Assembly: GCA_016198805.1 (NCBI GenBank) | Contig: JACQHU010000076.1 | Location: forward strand, 1-10,861 | Reading direction: 5' to 3' | Length of the DNA: 10,861 bases | Origin: Armatimonadota bacterium | GTDB taxonomy: Bacteria; Sysuimicrobiota; Sysuimicrobiia; Sysuimicrobiales; Humicultoraceae | In this document: one piece after another, positions 1 to 5,735 of the stretch | Position numbering within the stretch: position 1 is the stretch's first letter | Layout: each line of letters opens with the position of its first letter | Notes under the pieces: generated by a model | Databases searched by the model: none | Seen by the model: the letters and a program-made list of their open reading frames with translations, nothing else | Told to the model about the DNA's origin: nothing | Translations under genes and position numbers: made by a program

Positions 1-1
1 C

Positions 2-166
2 ATCGCTGAGATGCTCACCGTTCCCGAGGACGCCGGAGACCAGGAACTAGCCGCGCTGTCGAAGCGGCTGGAAGTGGCCCTCAACGACCTGACGACCCGG
101 GCGGAACTGGAAGCGTTTGCCACCTTGCCGGCAGCCGCGGCCAGCACGGCCCAGAGCGCCACCTGA
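2..166 (+). CDS. C-terminal end of an unrecognised protein (5' partial) or a 51-residue small ORF
   Basis: An open frame enters from the left edge and stops at TGA 164-166. The visible 54 residues contain an acidic, helix-prone stretch (for example ELAALSKRLEVALNDL) followed by an alanine-rich tail. This could be the end of a longer protein cut by the window. An internal ATG at 11-13 would instead give a 51-residue protein, but no convincing Shine-Dalgarno sequence precedes it. I do not recognise the family. It lies about 80 bases upstream of a PIN toxin remnant, where an antitoxin might be expected, but it does not look like a VapB, MazE or RelB antitoxin and does not abut the toxin start. 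Coding status rests only on the open frame and its amino acid composition. Confidence 0.4.
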   Translation: MAEMLTVPEDAGDQELAALSKRLEVALNDLTTRAELEAFATLPAAAASTAQSAT

Positions 167-248
167 TCGGCCCCCAGGTAACGGCTGACACCGCAGATGA
201 CGTTGCCCGGGAGTCTGCGGCGGACCGGCCGGTCAACCTGTCCTTTTG
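167..248 (+). other. Noncoding or decayed stretch ahead of the PIN remnant
   Basis: No credible gene was found here. One frame is open from about base 10 and stops at TGA 247-249, overlapping the toxin ATG in the TGATG arrangement common in vapBC pairs. Its translation (ending ADRPVNLSF) is not recognisable as an antitoxin, and it overlaps the preceding ORF in another frame. It may be the ruin of an antitoxin gene. Confidence 0.3.
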
Positions 249-497
249 ATGTATCAGTTCGATACCGACACCATCAGCGCGCTGCTCAAACGCGATCCGC
301 CCTCCCGGCTGGTCCGCCGACTTGCCGAGGTCCCGCCGGATCAGCAGCAGACCTCCACCATTACCGTGGGGGAACTCGTGTACGGCGCTTACCGTTCCTC
401 CCGCCCGGCGTACTTTCTGGAGCGGCTGGAGGGCGTGACGGGAAACGTCAGCCACTTCGCCGCAGTGCCCGGACTGGTGGTCGAGAACTGGCTGTAG
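249..497 (+). pseudogene. vapC: VapC-like PIN-domain toxin with internal in-frame deletion
   Basis: The 82-residue product starts like a VapC ribonuclease: MYQFDTDTISALLK carries the first PIN aspartate (D5), and TVGELVYGAYRS carries the conserved glutamate (E42). It also ends like one, with TGNVSHFAAVPGLVVENWL resembling the usual TNNxxHFxxxPGLxVENW terminus. Full-length VapC proteins are about 130 residues. Here the text jumps from the ERLE helix (residues 58-61) straight to VTGN (63-66), so about 50 residues are missing, including the third acidic motif (GxxDxxIAA). The frame is kept across the junction. VapC toxins cleave RNA, often initiator tRNA, using a metal held by these acidic residues, so this copy is probably inactive. 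ATG 249 is preferred over TTG 246. There is no Shine-Dalgarno sequence, but a TGATG overlap suggests past coupling to an upstream antitoxin that is no longer recognisable. Confidence 0.75.
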
Positions 498-498
498 C

Positions 499-690
499 TC
501 AGAAGTGCCGCAGCGCCCAGAGCATCGCCATCGCCAGCAGCGCCAGGACGCCCAGCACCAGCACCGGATAGAGCAGGAACAGCAGAGGATTGGTGGCCTT
601 CCAGGTCACCAGGACGATGGCGGCCACCAGCACCGCGGCCAGGGCCACGCCCCAGCCGACGGTGCGCGAGCGGAAGTGGCGCGTCGACAT
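499..690 (-). CDS. Small two-helix membrane protein, function unknown
   Basis: The product is 63 residues: a short basic N-terminus (MSTRHFRSRTVG), a first hydrophobic segment at about residues 11-29, a short connector (KATNP) and a second hydrophobic segment at about 35-60. It should sit in the cytoplasmic membrane with few soluble residues. Its ATG overlaps the TGA of the upstream sensor-like gene by one base (TGATG), so the two are probably translated together and may work together. Its stop codon lies one base from the stop of the convergent PIN remnant. No family is recognised. Reality is supported by the coherent hydrophobic pattern, the membrane-protein neighbour and the tight overlap. 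Confidence 0.7.
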   Translation of the reverse strand: MSTRHFRSRTVGWGVALAAVLVAAIVLVTWKATNPLLFLLYPVLVLGVLALLAMAMLWALRHF

Positions 691-1280
691 CAGCGGCGCT
701 CCTGCGGACGATGCGCCGCCTCCAGCTCATCCAGTCGCGTCCGCAGGCCGGCGATGGTCTCCTCGTAGGATTGGAGGATGCGCGCCTGGCGCTGGAAGCG
801 CGTGGCCAGGTACCCCGCATACAGCGCCACGCCCCAGAAGGCCAGGATCTTCACGCCTTCCATCGTCAGGTCCCCGCCGACGGGATGCAGCAGGAGCACC
901 ATCACGTACGCCACGTTGTAGATGAAGGCGACGAAGACGGCCATGCTCATCCCGTAGCGGATGCTGTTGCTGACCAGGACGATGAAGTACACGTAGTAGA
1001 ATGGACTGCCGCTGCCGCCGCTGTAGGCGATCAGGAGCGACGTCAGCACCAGGTCGGTGGCGGTGGTCACATAGCGCAGCCACCGCGGCGCGCCGCGGCG
1101 CAGCACGGCCGAGAACGTCAGGTTGGCCGCGGTCACGACCGCGGTCAGTCCGACGATGACCACCCACGGGGTGTCGATGGTCCCGCTGCGGCGCAGATAG
1201 ATGGCCGCAGCGCACAGCACGACGACCACCAGCCAGCGAACGGCGACCTTGCTCTGCTCGATGCGGCGTTCCTCGTCCAT
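690..1280 (-). CDS. Six-helix membrane protein resembling a histidine-kinase sensor domain, no kinase
   Basis: The 196-residue product has about six transmembrane segments, at roughly residues 15-29, 38-57, 73-87, 94-109, 111-131 and 142-160. A charged, heptad-like helix follows (about 160-190, with RFQRQARILQSYEETIAGLR and RLDELEA). The central text YSGGSGSPFYYVYFIVLVSNSIRYG resembles the N-terminal membrane input domain found in many bacterial histidine kinases and diguanylate cyclases, where a coiled coil leads into the catalytic part. Here the protein ends after the coiled coil, with no DHp, HATPase or GGDEF motif. ATG 1280 is chosen over TTG 1283 because GGAGG ends five bases before that ATG. 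It could be a free-standing sensor acting through a partner, a decapitated kinase, or a structural membrane protein. The family resemblance is from memory and is moderate. Confidence 0.75.
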   Translation of the reverse strand: MDEERRIEQSKVAVRWLVVVVLCAAAIYLRRSGTIDTPWVVIVGLTAVVTAANLTFSAVLRRGAPRWLRYVTTATDLVLTSLLIAYSGGSGSPFYYVYFIVLVSNSIRYGMSMAVFVAFIYNVAYVMVLLLHPVGGDLTMEGVKILAFWGVALYAGYLATRFQRQARILQSYEETIAGLRTRLDELEAAHRPQERR

Positions 1281-1285
1281 CAAGA

Positions 1286-1290
1286 CCTCC
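1286..1290 (-). promoter_or_regulatory. Ribosome binding site of the sensor-like gene
   Basis: On the minus strand this reads GGAGG, five bases ahead of ATG 1280. It decides the start in favour of that ATG over the adjacent TTG at 1283, which would leave only a two-base gap. Confidence 0.65.
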
Positions 1291-1295
1291 GCCCT

Positions 1296-1317
1296 CCGTG
1301 ACTACGCCGCATCACGG
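1296..1317. repeat. Short inverted repeat in the gap between esterase and sensor genes
   Basis: CCGTGA (1296-1301) and TCACGG (1312-1317) form a perfect 6-bp inverted repeat around a 10-base loop, in the 70-base gap between two minus-strand genes. There is no adjacent T-run, so it is a poor intrinsic terminator. It could be an operator, an RNA hairpin or chance. Confidence 0.25.
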
Positions 1318-1350
1318 CGACGGTCGGGCGAGCCTGGACGTCTCGTCCTG

Positions 1351-2106
1351 TCAGGCCGCCGGCAGATGCTCGCGGAGGAACCGCCGGACCTCGTCGAACA
1401 GCATCGCCCGGTCGCGGTCCAGCGTCACCAGATGGCCGGAGCCCGGCAGCCAGACGAGCCGGCGGACCGATGAGGCCACCGACGAGGTGATCACGTCGGC
1501 GGAATCTGAGGGGACCGCCCAGTCCCACCGCCCCTGCGCCACCAGCACCGGCACCCGGATCTGCGGCAGGAGTTCCCGCGTGTGGTCCAGCAACTGCGAG
1601 AGGTCGCCCAGCGCGCCCAGCGGGATGCGCGGGTATGATGCGCGATACCGGATGACCTCCGGCGAGCGGGGACCCATCCGCATCAAGACCGGCGCATAGG
1701 GGAGCACGGGGCGGGCAGCCCGGGCCAGCCGGTGCACCAGAGGCCGCAGCCGGACCGGCGTAGCCATGGCGATGGCGGCCGCCGGCGCCTCCGTGGCCGC
1801 CAGGTGCAGGGCGATGGCGCCGCCCATGGAGAGGCCGCCGACGGATGCGACCCTGCAGCGCCGCAAGAGCGCGCGGTAGGCCTCGCGCGCGGAATTGACC
1901 CAATCGACCCAGGAGGTCCGCGCCAGGTCCTCGGGGGATGTGCCGTGACCGGCCAGCCGGGCCACATGGACGGTCAAGCCATCCCGGGCCAGCGCTTCCG
2001 CCATGGGGACCATCTCCAGCGGAGACCCGGTGAACCCGTGGAGGAGGAGACAGCCGCGGTCTCCTCCTGCCAGAGAGAAATCGTCGATGACGGCGCGGTC
2101 GGTCAC
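1351..2106 (-). CDS. Alpha/beta-hydrolase, Est30-like carboxylesterase / monoglyceride lipase family
   Basis: The 251-residue serine hydrolase probably cleaves short-chain carboxyl esters or monoacylglycerols in the cytoplasm, since no signal peptide is visible. The oxyanion text LLLHGFTGSP is at about residues 21-30. The nucleophile elbow GLSMGG puts serine at 93, the acid is most likely D195 (QGRWDWAVP), and the histidine is H225 (GSGHLVTLD). This spacing and length match the Geobacillus Est30 family (triad Ser94, Asp193, His223). The start is GTG 2106, nine bases after the stop of the upstream transporter ATPase gene. No Shine-Dalgarno sequence is seen, so re-initiation after that gene is likely. 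Its physiological substrate is not shown. It may be housekeeping detoxification or deacylation of imported glycosides or lipids. Confidence 0.9.
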   Translation of the reverse strand: MTDRAVIDDFSLAGGDRGCLLLHGFTGSPLEMVPMAEALARDGLTVHVARLAGHGTSPEDLARTSWVDWVNSAREAYRALLRRCRVASVGGLSMGGAIALHLAATEAPAAAIAMATPVRLRPLVHRLARAARPVLPYAPVLMRMGPRSPEVIRYRASYPRIPLGALGDLSQLLDHTRELLPQIRVPVLVAQGRWDWAVPSDSADVITSSVASSVRRLVWLPGSGHLVTLDRDRAMLFDEVRRFLREHLPAA

Positions 2107-2115
2107 GCGGCGCCG

Positions 2116-3216
2116 CTAGATGATCGCCTGGTGGGTCTGGGGGTCGAACAGGTGCAGCTTGCGCATATTGAACACGACTTCAGCCATCGCGCCCATCTTG
2201 GCGTCGCTATGGGCGTCCACGCGGGCGACAATGGAGTGCGGCCCGGAGCTCAGATACAGGATGACGTCCGATCCCAGCGGCTCGTGCACGTCGACCATCG
2301 CCTTGAGGATCCAGGACGGGTTCGCATCGCGGGCGAAGGCGCGATCCTGGATGTCCTCGGGCCGGATGCCGAAGATGACCTGTGTGCCGATCCACTCCCT
2401 GGCATGCATGGCGATGTCGGAGGGGACTTCCATGGAGAACGAGTCTGCATCGACCATCACCGTGCTGTTGCGCTGCCTGAGGGTGGCCTCGATGAAATTC
2501 ATCGCCGGGCTGCCGATGAAGCCGGCCACGAACAGGTTGGCCGGCCGCTCGTAGAGGTTCAGCGGCGTGTCCACCTGCTGCACCAGGCCGTCACGCATGA
2601 CGACGATGCGGTCGCCCATCGTCATCGCCTCGACCTGGTCGTGGGTGACGTAGATGGTCGTCGTCTGCAGCCGGGCCTGCAGCTTCTTGATCTCCGCGCG
2701 GGTCTGCACGCGCAGCTTGGCGTCCAGGTTGGACAGCGGCTCGTCCATGAGGAAGACCTGCGGCTCGCGGACGATGGCCCGGCCCAGCGCCACGCGCTGC
2801 CGCTGGCCGCCCGACAGTTGCTTCGGCTTGCGCTCGAGCAGCTGCTCGATCCCCAGCAGCGCGGCGGCTTCCTTTACCCGGCGGTCGATCTCCTGTCTGG
2901 AATACCTGCGCAGACGCAGGCCGAACGCCATATTGTCGTACACCGACATGTGGGGATAGAGCGCGTAGTTCTGGAAGACCATGGCGATGTCGCGGTCTTT
3001 GGGGGCCACATCGTTGACCAGCCGGTCGCCGATATAGATGTTGCCGGCGGTGGCCTCCTCCAGCCCGGCGATCAGCCGGAGCGCCGTGGTCTTCCCGCAC
3101 CCCGACGGCCCGACCAGGACGGTGAACTGGCGGTCGGGAATCTCCAGCGAGACGTTGTTCACCGCGGTGACCGTCCCGAACTTCTTGGTGACACCCTCCA
3201 GGTATACGCGCGCCAT
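2116..3216 (-). CDS. ugpC: ABC sugar-importer ATPase, UgpC/MalK/MsmK family
   Basis: The 366-residue ATP-hydrolysing subunit belongs to a carbohydrate (CUT1-type) importer and acts on the cytoplasmic face of the membrane. The motifs fall in order: Walker A GPSGCGKT at 36-43, Q-loop FQNYALYP with Q82, signature LSGGQ at 134-138, Walker B VFLMDE at 154-159, D-loop SNLDA just after it, and the switch histidine in VTHDQ at 192. After about residue 235 comes the MalK-type regulatory/OB region (including FGIRPEDI) that fixes the subfamily. Length is normal. No permease or solute-binding gene is in the window, so it may serve several importers, as MsmK does. ATG 3216 is preceded by GGAGG with a six-base spacer. 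The substrate cannot be read from the ATPase, so ugpC is a family symbol rather than a statement that it imports glycerol phosphate. Confidence 0.95.
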   Translation of the reverse strand: MARVYLEGVTKKFGTVTAVNNVSLEIPDRQFTVLVGPSGCGKTTALRLIAGLEEATAGNIYIGDRLVNDVAPKDRDIAMVFQNYALYPHMSVYDNMAFGLRLRRYSRQEIDRRVKEAAALLGIEQLLERKPKQLSGGQRQRVALGRAIVREPQVFLMDEPLSNLDAKLRVQTRAEIKKLQARLQTTTIYVTHDQVEAMTMGDRIVVMRDGLVQQVDTPLNLYERPANLFVAGFIGSPAMNFIEATLRQRNSTVMVDADSFSMEVPSDIAMHAREWIGTQVIFGIRPEDIQDRAFARDANPSWILKAMVDVHEPLGSDVILYLSSGPHSIVARVDAHSDAKMGAMAEVVFNMRKLHLFDPQTHQAII

Positions 3217-3253
3217 CCTGATCCTCCGAGGCTCTCTACATCCTTATAAGAGT
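3217..3253 (-). promoter_or_regulatory. ugpC: Gap between isomerase and ugpC with ribosome binding site and possible -10
   Basis: Read leftward, this 37-base gap carries GGAGG (3227-3223), the ribosome binding site of the ATPase gene. It also holds an AT-rich TATAAG (3248-3243) that stands out in this GC-rich DNA and could be a -10 element. No convincing -35 sits 16-18 bases upstream, inside the isomerase gene. The binding site is well supported; a separate promoter is a guess. Confidence 0.35.
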
Positions 3254-4318
3254 TCAGCGTGCTTCGGGGCCATCCTGCAGCCGTCGCTTCATCTCGGTGA
3301 TGCGCTGGATCGGGGTGGGGTCGATCCCGCGCAGCACCGCCAGGTAGGCGCTGACGAAGTCACCGAACAGCACCAGGGACATCAGCCGGGTCAGCAGACC
3401 CATCCCCTGCGACCAGACCTCCTCCACCCCCCGCGCCCGGGACAGCGACACGGCTTTCGCCGCCTCCACCTCGCGCGCCGCCCGGGGTCCGTCGTCCTCG
3501 TCGCGTAGAATGACGACGAAGGGGGCGCCGGCGGCCTGAACCCCCTCCCACCCAACCACCTCGTTGTGGCTGAGTTCAGGGAAGGCATTCCACAGGGCGA
3601 ACACCTTGGCGTTCTCGTTCAACTGGGTCTTCCACCGGTAGGCGACCGGCGCCGTGGTGGGGGTCGCGGCATACACCACGGGCACATGTCCGTGGAGGCG
3701 CGAGGCCAGGCGTTTCGCAGGATTCTCCGGGACCGGCACAGCCGGTCCCAGCCGGCCGGCCAGGTCCCTCAGCAGCGCCGCGGTCGCGCGGACGTCGCTG
3801 TCAGTTGGCCCCCCCAGCCCGAGGCTCGCCGTCACCCGCAGCATCGGCATGAGGAGATGGGGCAGCGCCGCGCGCGGTGGGAGGCCCGCCGGGACCGTCA
3901 CCACCGGATGTCCCTCCGCGCGTGCCCGCCGGGCCAGCGTGCCGCCCGAGGTGATCGCCACGATCCAGGCGCCGCTGCGACGCGCCGCCCCGTGCAGCGC
4001 CAGCGTCTCCTCCGTGTTGCCGGAGTACGAGGAGGCGAACAGCAACGTCTCAGGGCCGACGAACGCCGGGAGGCGGGTGTCCTTCACGACCACGATGGGG
4101 ATCGGCGAGTAGGGGGCCAGGAGCGCGCGGAGCAGATCACCGCCGATGCCGGAACCGCCCAGTCCGGCGACGACCACGACCCCCGGGCGGCGCGGGGGCA
4201 GCGGGATATCGGCGGCGGCGAGCCAGCCTTCCAGCGTCATGTCCGCCAGGCGCTGGATCAGGCCCAGCATGCCGCCCGCGTCGATCCGGGTGATCTCGCC
4301 GACGTCGTCGAGCACCAT
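3254..4318 (-). CDS. Bifunctional phosphoglucose/phosphomannose isomerase (SIS domain)
   Basis: The 354-residue cytoplasmic enzyme interconverts glucose-6-phosphate or mannose-6-phosphate with fructose-6-phosphate. Two SIS halves are visible. The first has the sugar-phosphate loop GGSGIGGD (54-61) and SYSGNTEET (97-105). The second has QLNENAK (232-238, probable catalytic E235), ELSHNEV (248-254, probable catalytic H251) and a C-terminal ITEMKRRL helix that probably supplies the lysine (K344). This arrangement is that of the bifunctional PGI/PMI described from crenarchaea and found in many deep-branching bacteria, distinct from classical Pgi. The frame stays open upstream to 4573, but the family N-terminus (LDDxxxIxxxDxxGML) begins at ATG 4318, so the extension is rejected. 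No strong ribosome binding site precedes it. It is the first gene of the leftward cluster, 36 bases from the sugar-importer ATPase gene. Confidence 0.9.
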   Translation of the reverse strand: MVLDDVGEITRIDAGGMLGLIQRLADMTLEGWLAAADIPLPPRRPGVVVVAGLGGSGIGGDLLRALLAPYSPIPIVVVKDTRLPAFVGPETLLFASSYSGNTEETLALHGAARRSGAWIVAITSGGTLARRARAEGHPVVTVPAGLPPRAALPHLLMPMLRVTASLGLGGPTDSDVRATAALLRDLAGRLGPAVPVPENPAKRLASRLHGHVPVVYAATPTTAPVAYRWKTQLNENAKVFALWNAFPELSHNEVVGWEGVQAAGAPFVVILRDEDDGPRAAREVEAAKAVSLSRARGVEEVWSQGMGLLTRLMSLVLFGDFVSAYLAVLRGIDPTPIQRITEMKRRLQDGPEAR

Positions 4319-4450
4319 GGGCCACGTTTGTTCGGTCGGCAGGAGCGGTTTCCCTTGCGGGCTCGACCCGCGATGCGCCGCGCGGAGCGCAGGAAAGGGG
4401 CGGCCGGACCGGGCGCGAACTTTCCTACGGCGATGAGGTCGCATCCCGGC
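4319..4450. promoter_or_regulatory. Divergent intergenic region between the two gene clusters
   Basis: The leftward isomerase gene and the rightward small-protein gene start back to back, so promoters for both clusters should lie here by inference. I see no convincing -35/-10 pair in either direction. A 5-bp hairpin GCGGG/CCCGC (4357-4361 and 4367-4371) is too short to mean much. The alternative start ATG 4433 for the rightward gene would shorten the region to 114 bases. Confidence 0.4.
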
Positions 4451-4768
4451 ATGCCTTCGGGGCAAGACCTCCGGCATCTGCTGCAGCTGCGCGGCCGGAT
4501 CCGGGAGGCCATCGTGCACCTGCCGCGCGCCGGGCAGCGCGAGGTCCTGCGCGCGATGGAACAGGCGCGCCACGCCCGCCTCTACGGCCGCGAGACGCCG
4601 TGGACGCCGCCGGAGATGACCTCGGCTGAACTGGTGCGCGAGATCAAGTGGCGGCTCGATGCGGCGTCGCTGGCGGAGGTCCAGGCGGGTGTCAATGCCA
4701 TCGCCCGTGCCCGCCGGGCAGCCCTGCCGCGCGCCCGCCGGATGGCCGCGCGGCGCGTCCGGCCATGA
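4451..4768 (+). CDS. Small basic protein of unknown function
   Basis: The 105-residue product starts MPSGQDLRHLLQLRGR and is rich in arginine and alanine. It is mostly helix-prone, ends in an arginine-rich tail (PRARRMAARRVRP), and has no transmembrane segment or signal peptide. I do not recognise the family. Its stop overlaps the start of the mechanosensitive channel gene as ATGA, which supports both its reality and coupled translation. ATG 4451 is preferred for the GAGGT at 4435-4439, although the 11-base spacer is long. ATG 4433 would add six residues and has no binding site. The frame stays open far upstream through the antisense of the isomerase gene, a high-GC artefact, so the open frame alone is not evidence. 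The overlap and the residue pattern (WTPPEMTSAELVREIKWRL) are. Confidence 0.6.
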   Translation: MPSGQDLRHLLQLRGRIREAIVHLPRAGQREVLRAMEQARHARLYGRETPWTPPEMTSAELVREIKWRLDAASLAEVQAGVNAIARARRAALPRARRMAARRVRP

Positions 4769-5724
4769 GGCTGCAGGTTTCCCCCGACGTGGGCGTCTTC
4801 CGGCGCCTGTTGAACGAGCTCCTGCATCCCGCCCGGCTTGCGGCCCTGGTCGAGACCGCCGTGGCCGTCCTGATCATCATCGTCGGGGTGCGGGTCGCCC
4901 TGCATCTGGCCACCGTCCTGCTGCGGCGGACCGTCCGGCCTGACGACCCCCGGCATCCGCCGGAGCGACGAGCGCAGATGCGCACGCTCGTGCCGTTGCT
5001 GGAGAGCGTGCTGCGCTACCTGTTCTACTTCGCCGGGCTTGTCATGATCCTCGATCGGCTGCGGTTCAACGTCTCGGCGATCCTGGCCAGCGCGGGAATC
5101 GCCGGCATCGCCATCGGGTTCGGAGCGCAGCACCTGATCCGCGACATCATCGCGGGGTTCTTCCTGCTGTTCGAAGGGTTGATCCAGGTCGGCGATGTCG
5201 TGCGCGTCGGGGACGTCACGGGCGAAGTCGAGCGACTGAGCCTGCGGACGATCCAGCTCCGCCAGTTCTCGGGCGAGCTGGTGACGATCCCGAACGGCGA
5301 GGTCCAGCGCTTCGGCAACATGAACCGGGGCTTCATGCGGGCCATCGTCCACGTGAGCCTGCCCTACGGCGCCGACCTGGGGCGGGCGATGGACGTCATG
5401 CAGCGCGCCGTCGAGGCCTGGGCCGGTGAGAACGTGGGCGTGGTCCTGGGACCGCCGGAGGTGCAGGGGATCATCGACCTGGGCGCCGTAGACGTGCGGC
5501 TCCGGGTGGTGGTCATGGTCCGGCCGGGCAGCCAGACGCGCGCCGAACGCGAACTGCGTCGCGGGCTGCTGGCCGCGCTTGAGGCCGGGGGAGTCGAACT
5601 GCCGGCCGGGGTGGGCTCCCTGCTCTCCGGAGCGCTGCCCGGGACATCGCCAGCCGCCGGGTCCCCCGGCGGGAACCCCACCGCCGGGACGCCCATCACA
5701 GACAGGAGCCCAAGGTCCCAATAG
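4765..5724 (+). CDS. MscS-family small-conductance mechanosensitive channel
   Basis: The 319-residue inner-membrane channel opens under membrane tension to release solutes on hypo-osmotic shock. Hydrophobic segments lie at about residues 26-48 and 83-98. The pore-lining third helix is at about 104-139 (ILASAGIAGIAIGFGAQHLI, then RDIIAGFFLLFEG), with the small-residue packing typical of MscS TM3. The beta domain follows (IQVGDVVRVGDVTGEVERL, then TIPNGEV near 174-180 and FGNMNRGF), then the alpha/beta C-terminal domain with VSLPYGAD. The last 30 or so residues are a Gly/Pro/Ser/Thr-rich, probably disordered tail. ATG 4765 is chosen because the family-like text begins there and it overlaps the previous stop (ATGA). 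The frame is open further upstream but without channel-like sequence. Three helices place it with the short MscS/YkuT-type channels, not the larger MscK type. Confidence 0.92.
   Translation: MRLQVSPDVGVFRRLLNELLHPARLAALVETAVAVLIIIVGVRVALHLATVLLRRTVRPDDPRHPPERRAQMRTLVPLLESVLRYLFYFAGLVMILDRLRFNVSAILASAGIAGIAIGFGAQHLIRDIIAGFFLLFEGLIQVGDVVRVGDVTGEVERLSLRTIQLRQFSGELVTIPNGEVQRFGNMNRGFMRAIVHVSLPYGADLGRAMDVMQRAVEAWAGENVGVVLGPPEVQGIIDLGAVDVRLRVVVMVRPGSQTRAERELRRGLLAALEAGGVELPAGVGSLLSGALPGTSPAAGSPGGNPTAGTPITDRSPRSQ
5654..5688 (+). repeat. Three-arm GC hairpin motif at the 3' end of the mscS gene
   Basis: CCGCCGGG (5654-5661) is followed after three bases by its perfect complement CCCGGCGG (5665-5672), giving an 8-bp all-GC hairpin. 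A second CCGCCGGG lies at 5681-5688, so the middle arm could pair with either flank. It is inside the coding region for the low-complexity channel tail, about 40 bases ahead of the galE ribosome binding site. There is no following T-run, so it is not a classical terminator. Confidence 0.5.
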
Positions 5725-5730
5725 AAGGAG
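5725..5730 (+). promoter_or_regulatory. galE: Ribosome binding site of galE
   Basis: AAGGAG directly follows the mscS stop codon and lies five bases before ATG 5736. This is a strong site that fixes the galE start and suggests galE is translated independently of the channel gene. Confidence 0.8.
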
Positions 5731-5735
5731 TCGCC

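Noticed and set aside
197..571. A 124-codon plus-strand frame overlapping the PIN remnant
   Set aside because: It is a frame-shifted reading of the PIN region with shadow composition. The PIN frame gives recognisable VapC ends.
1732..3249. A 505-codon open frame on the plus strand opposite the esterase and ugpC genes
   Set aside because: It is antisense to two well-recognised genes and its translation is rich in His, Arg, Asp and Gly with no family resemblance. Long antisense frames are common in high-GC DNA.
4357..4371. Hairpin GCGGG-CTCGA-CCCGC in the divergent intergenic region
   Set aside because: A 5-bp stem in GC-rich DNA is expected by chance, and no T-run or paired promoter element supports a role.
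3566..4450. Plus-strand frame extending the small basic protein upstream to 3566 (400 residues in all)
   Set aside because: The extension is antisense to the isomerase gene and has low-complexity composition. Only the last 105 residues are kept.
4319..4573. N-terminal extension of the isomerase to an upstream start at 4573
   Set aside because: The added 85 residues are Arg/Pro-rich, overlap the rightward small-protein gene, and the family N-terminus begins at ATG 4318.
4582..5721. A 379-codon minus-strand frame opposite the MscS gene
   Set aside because: It is a His/Asp/Gln-rich antisense shadow of the channel gene with no motifs.
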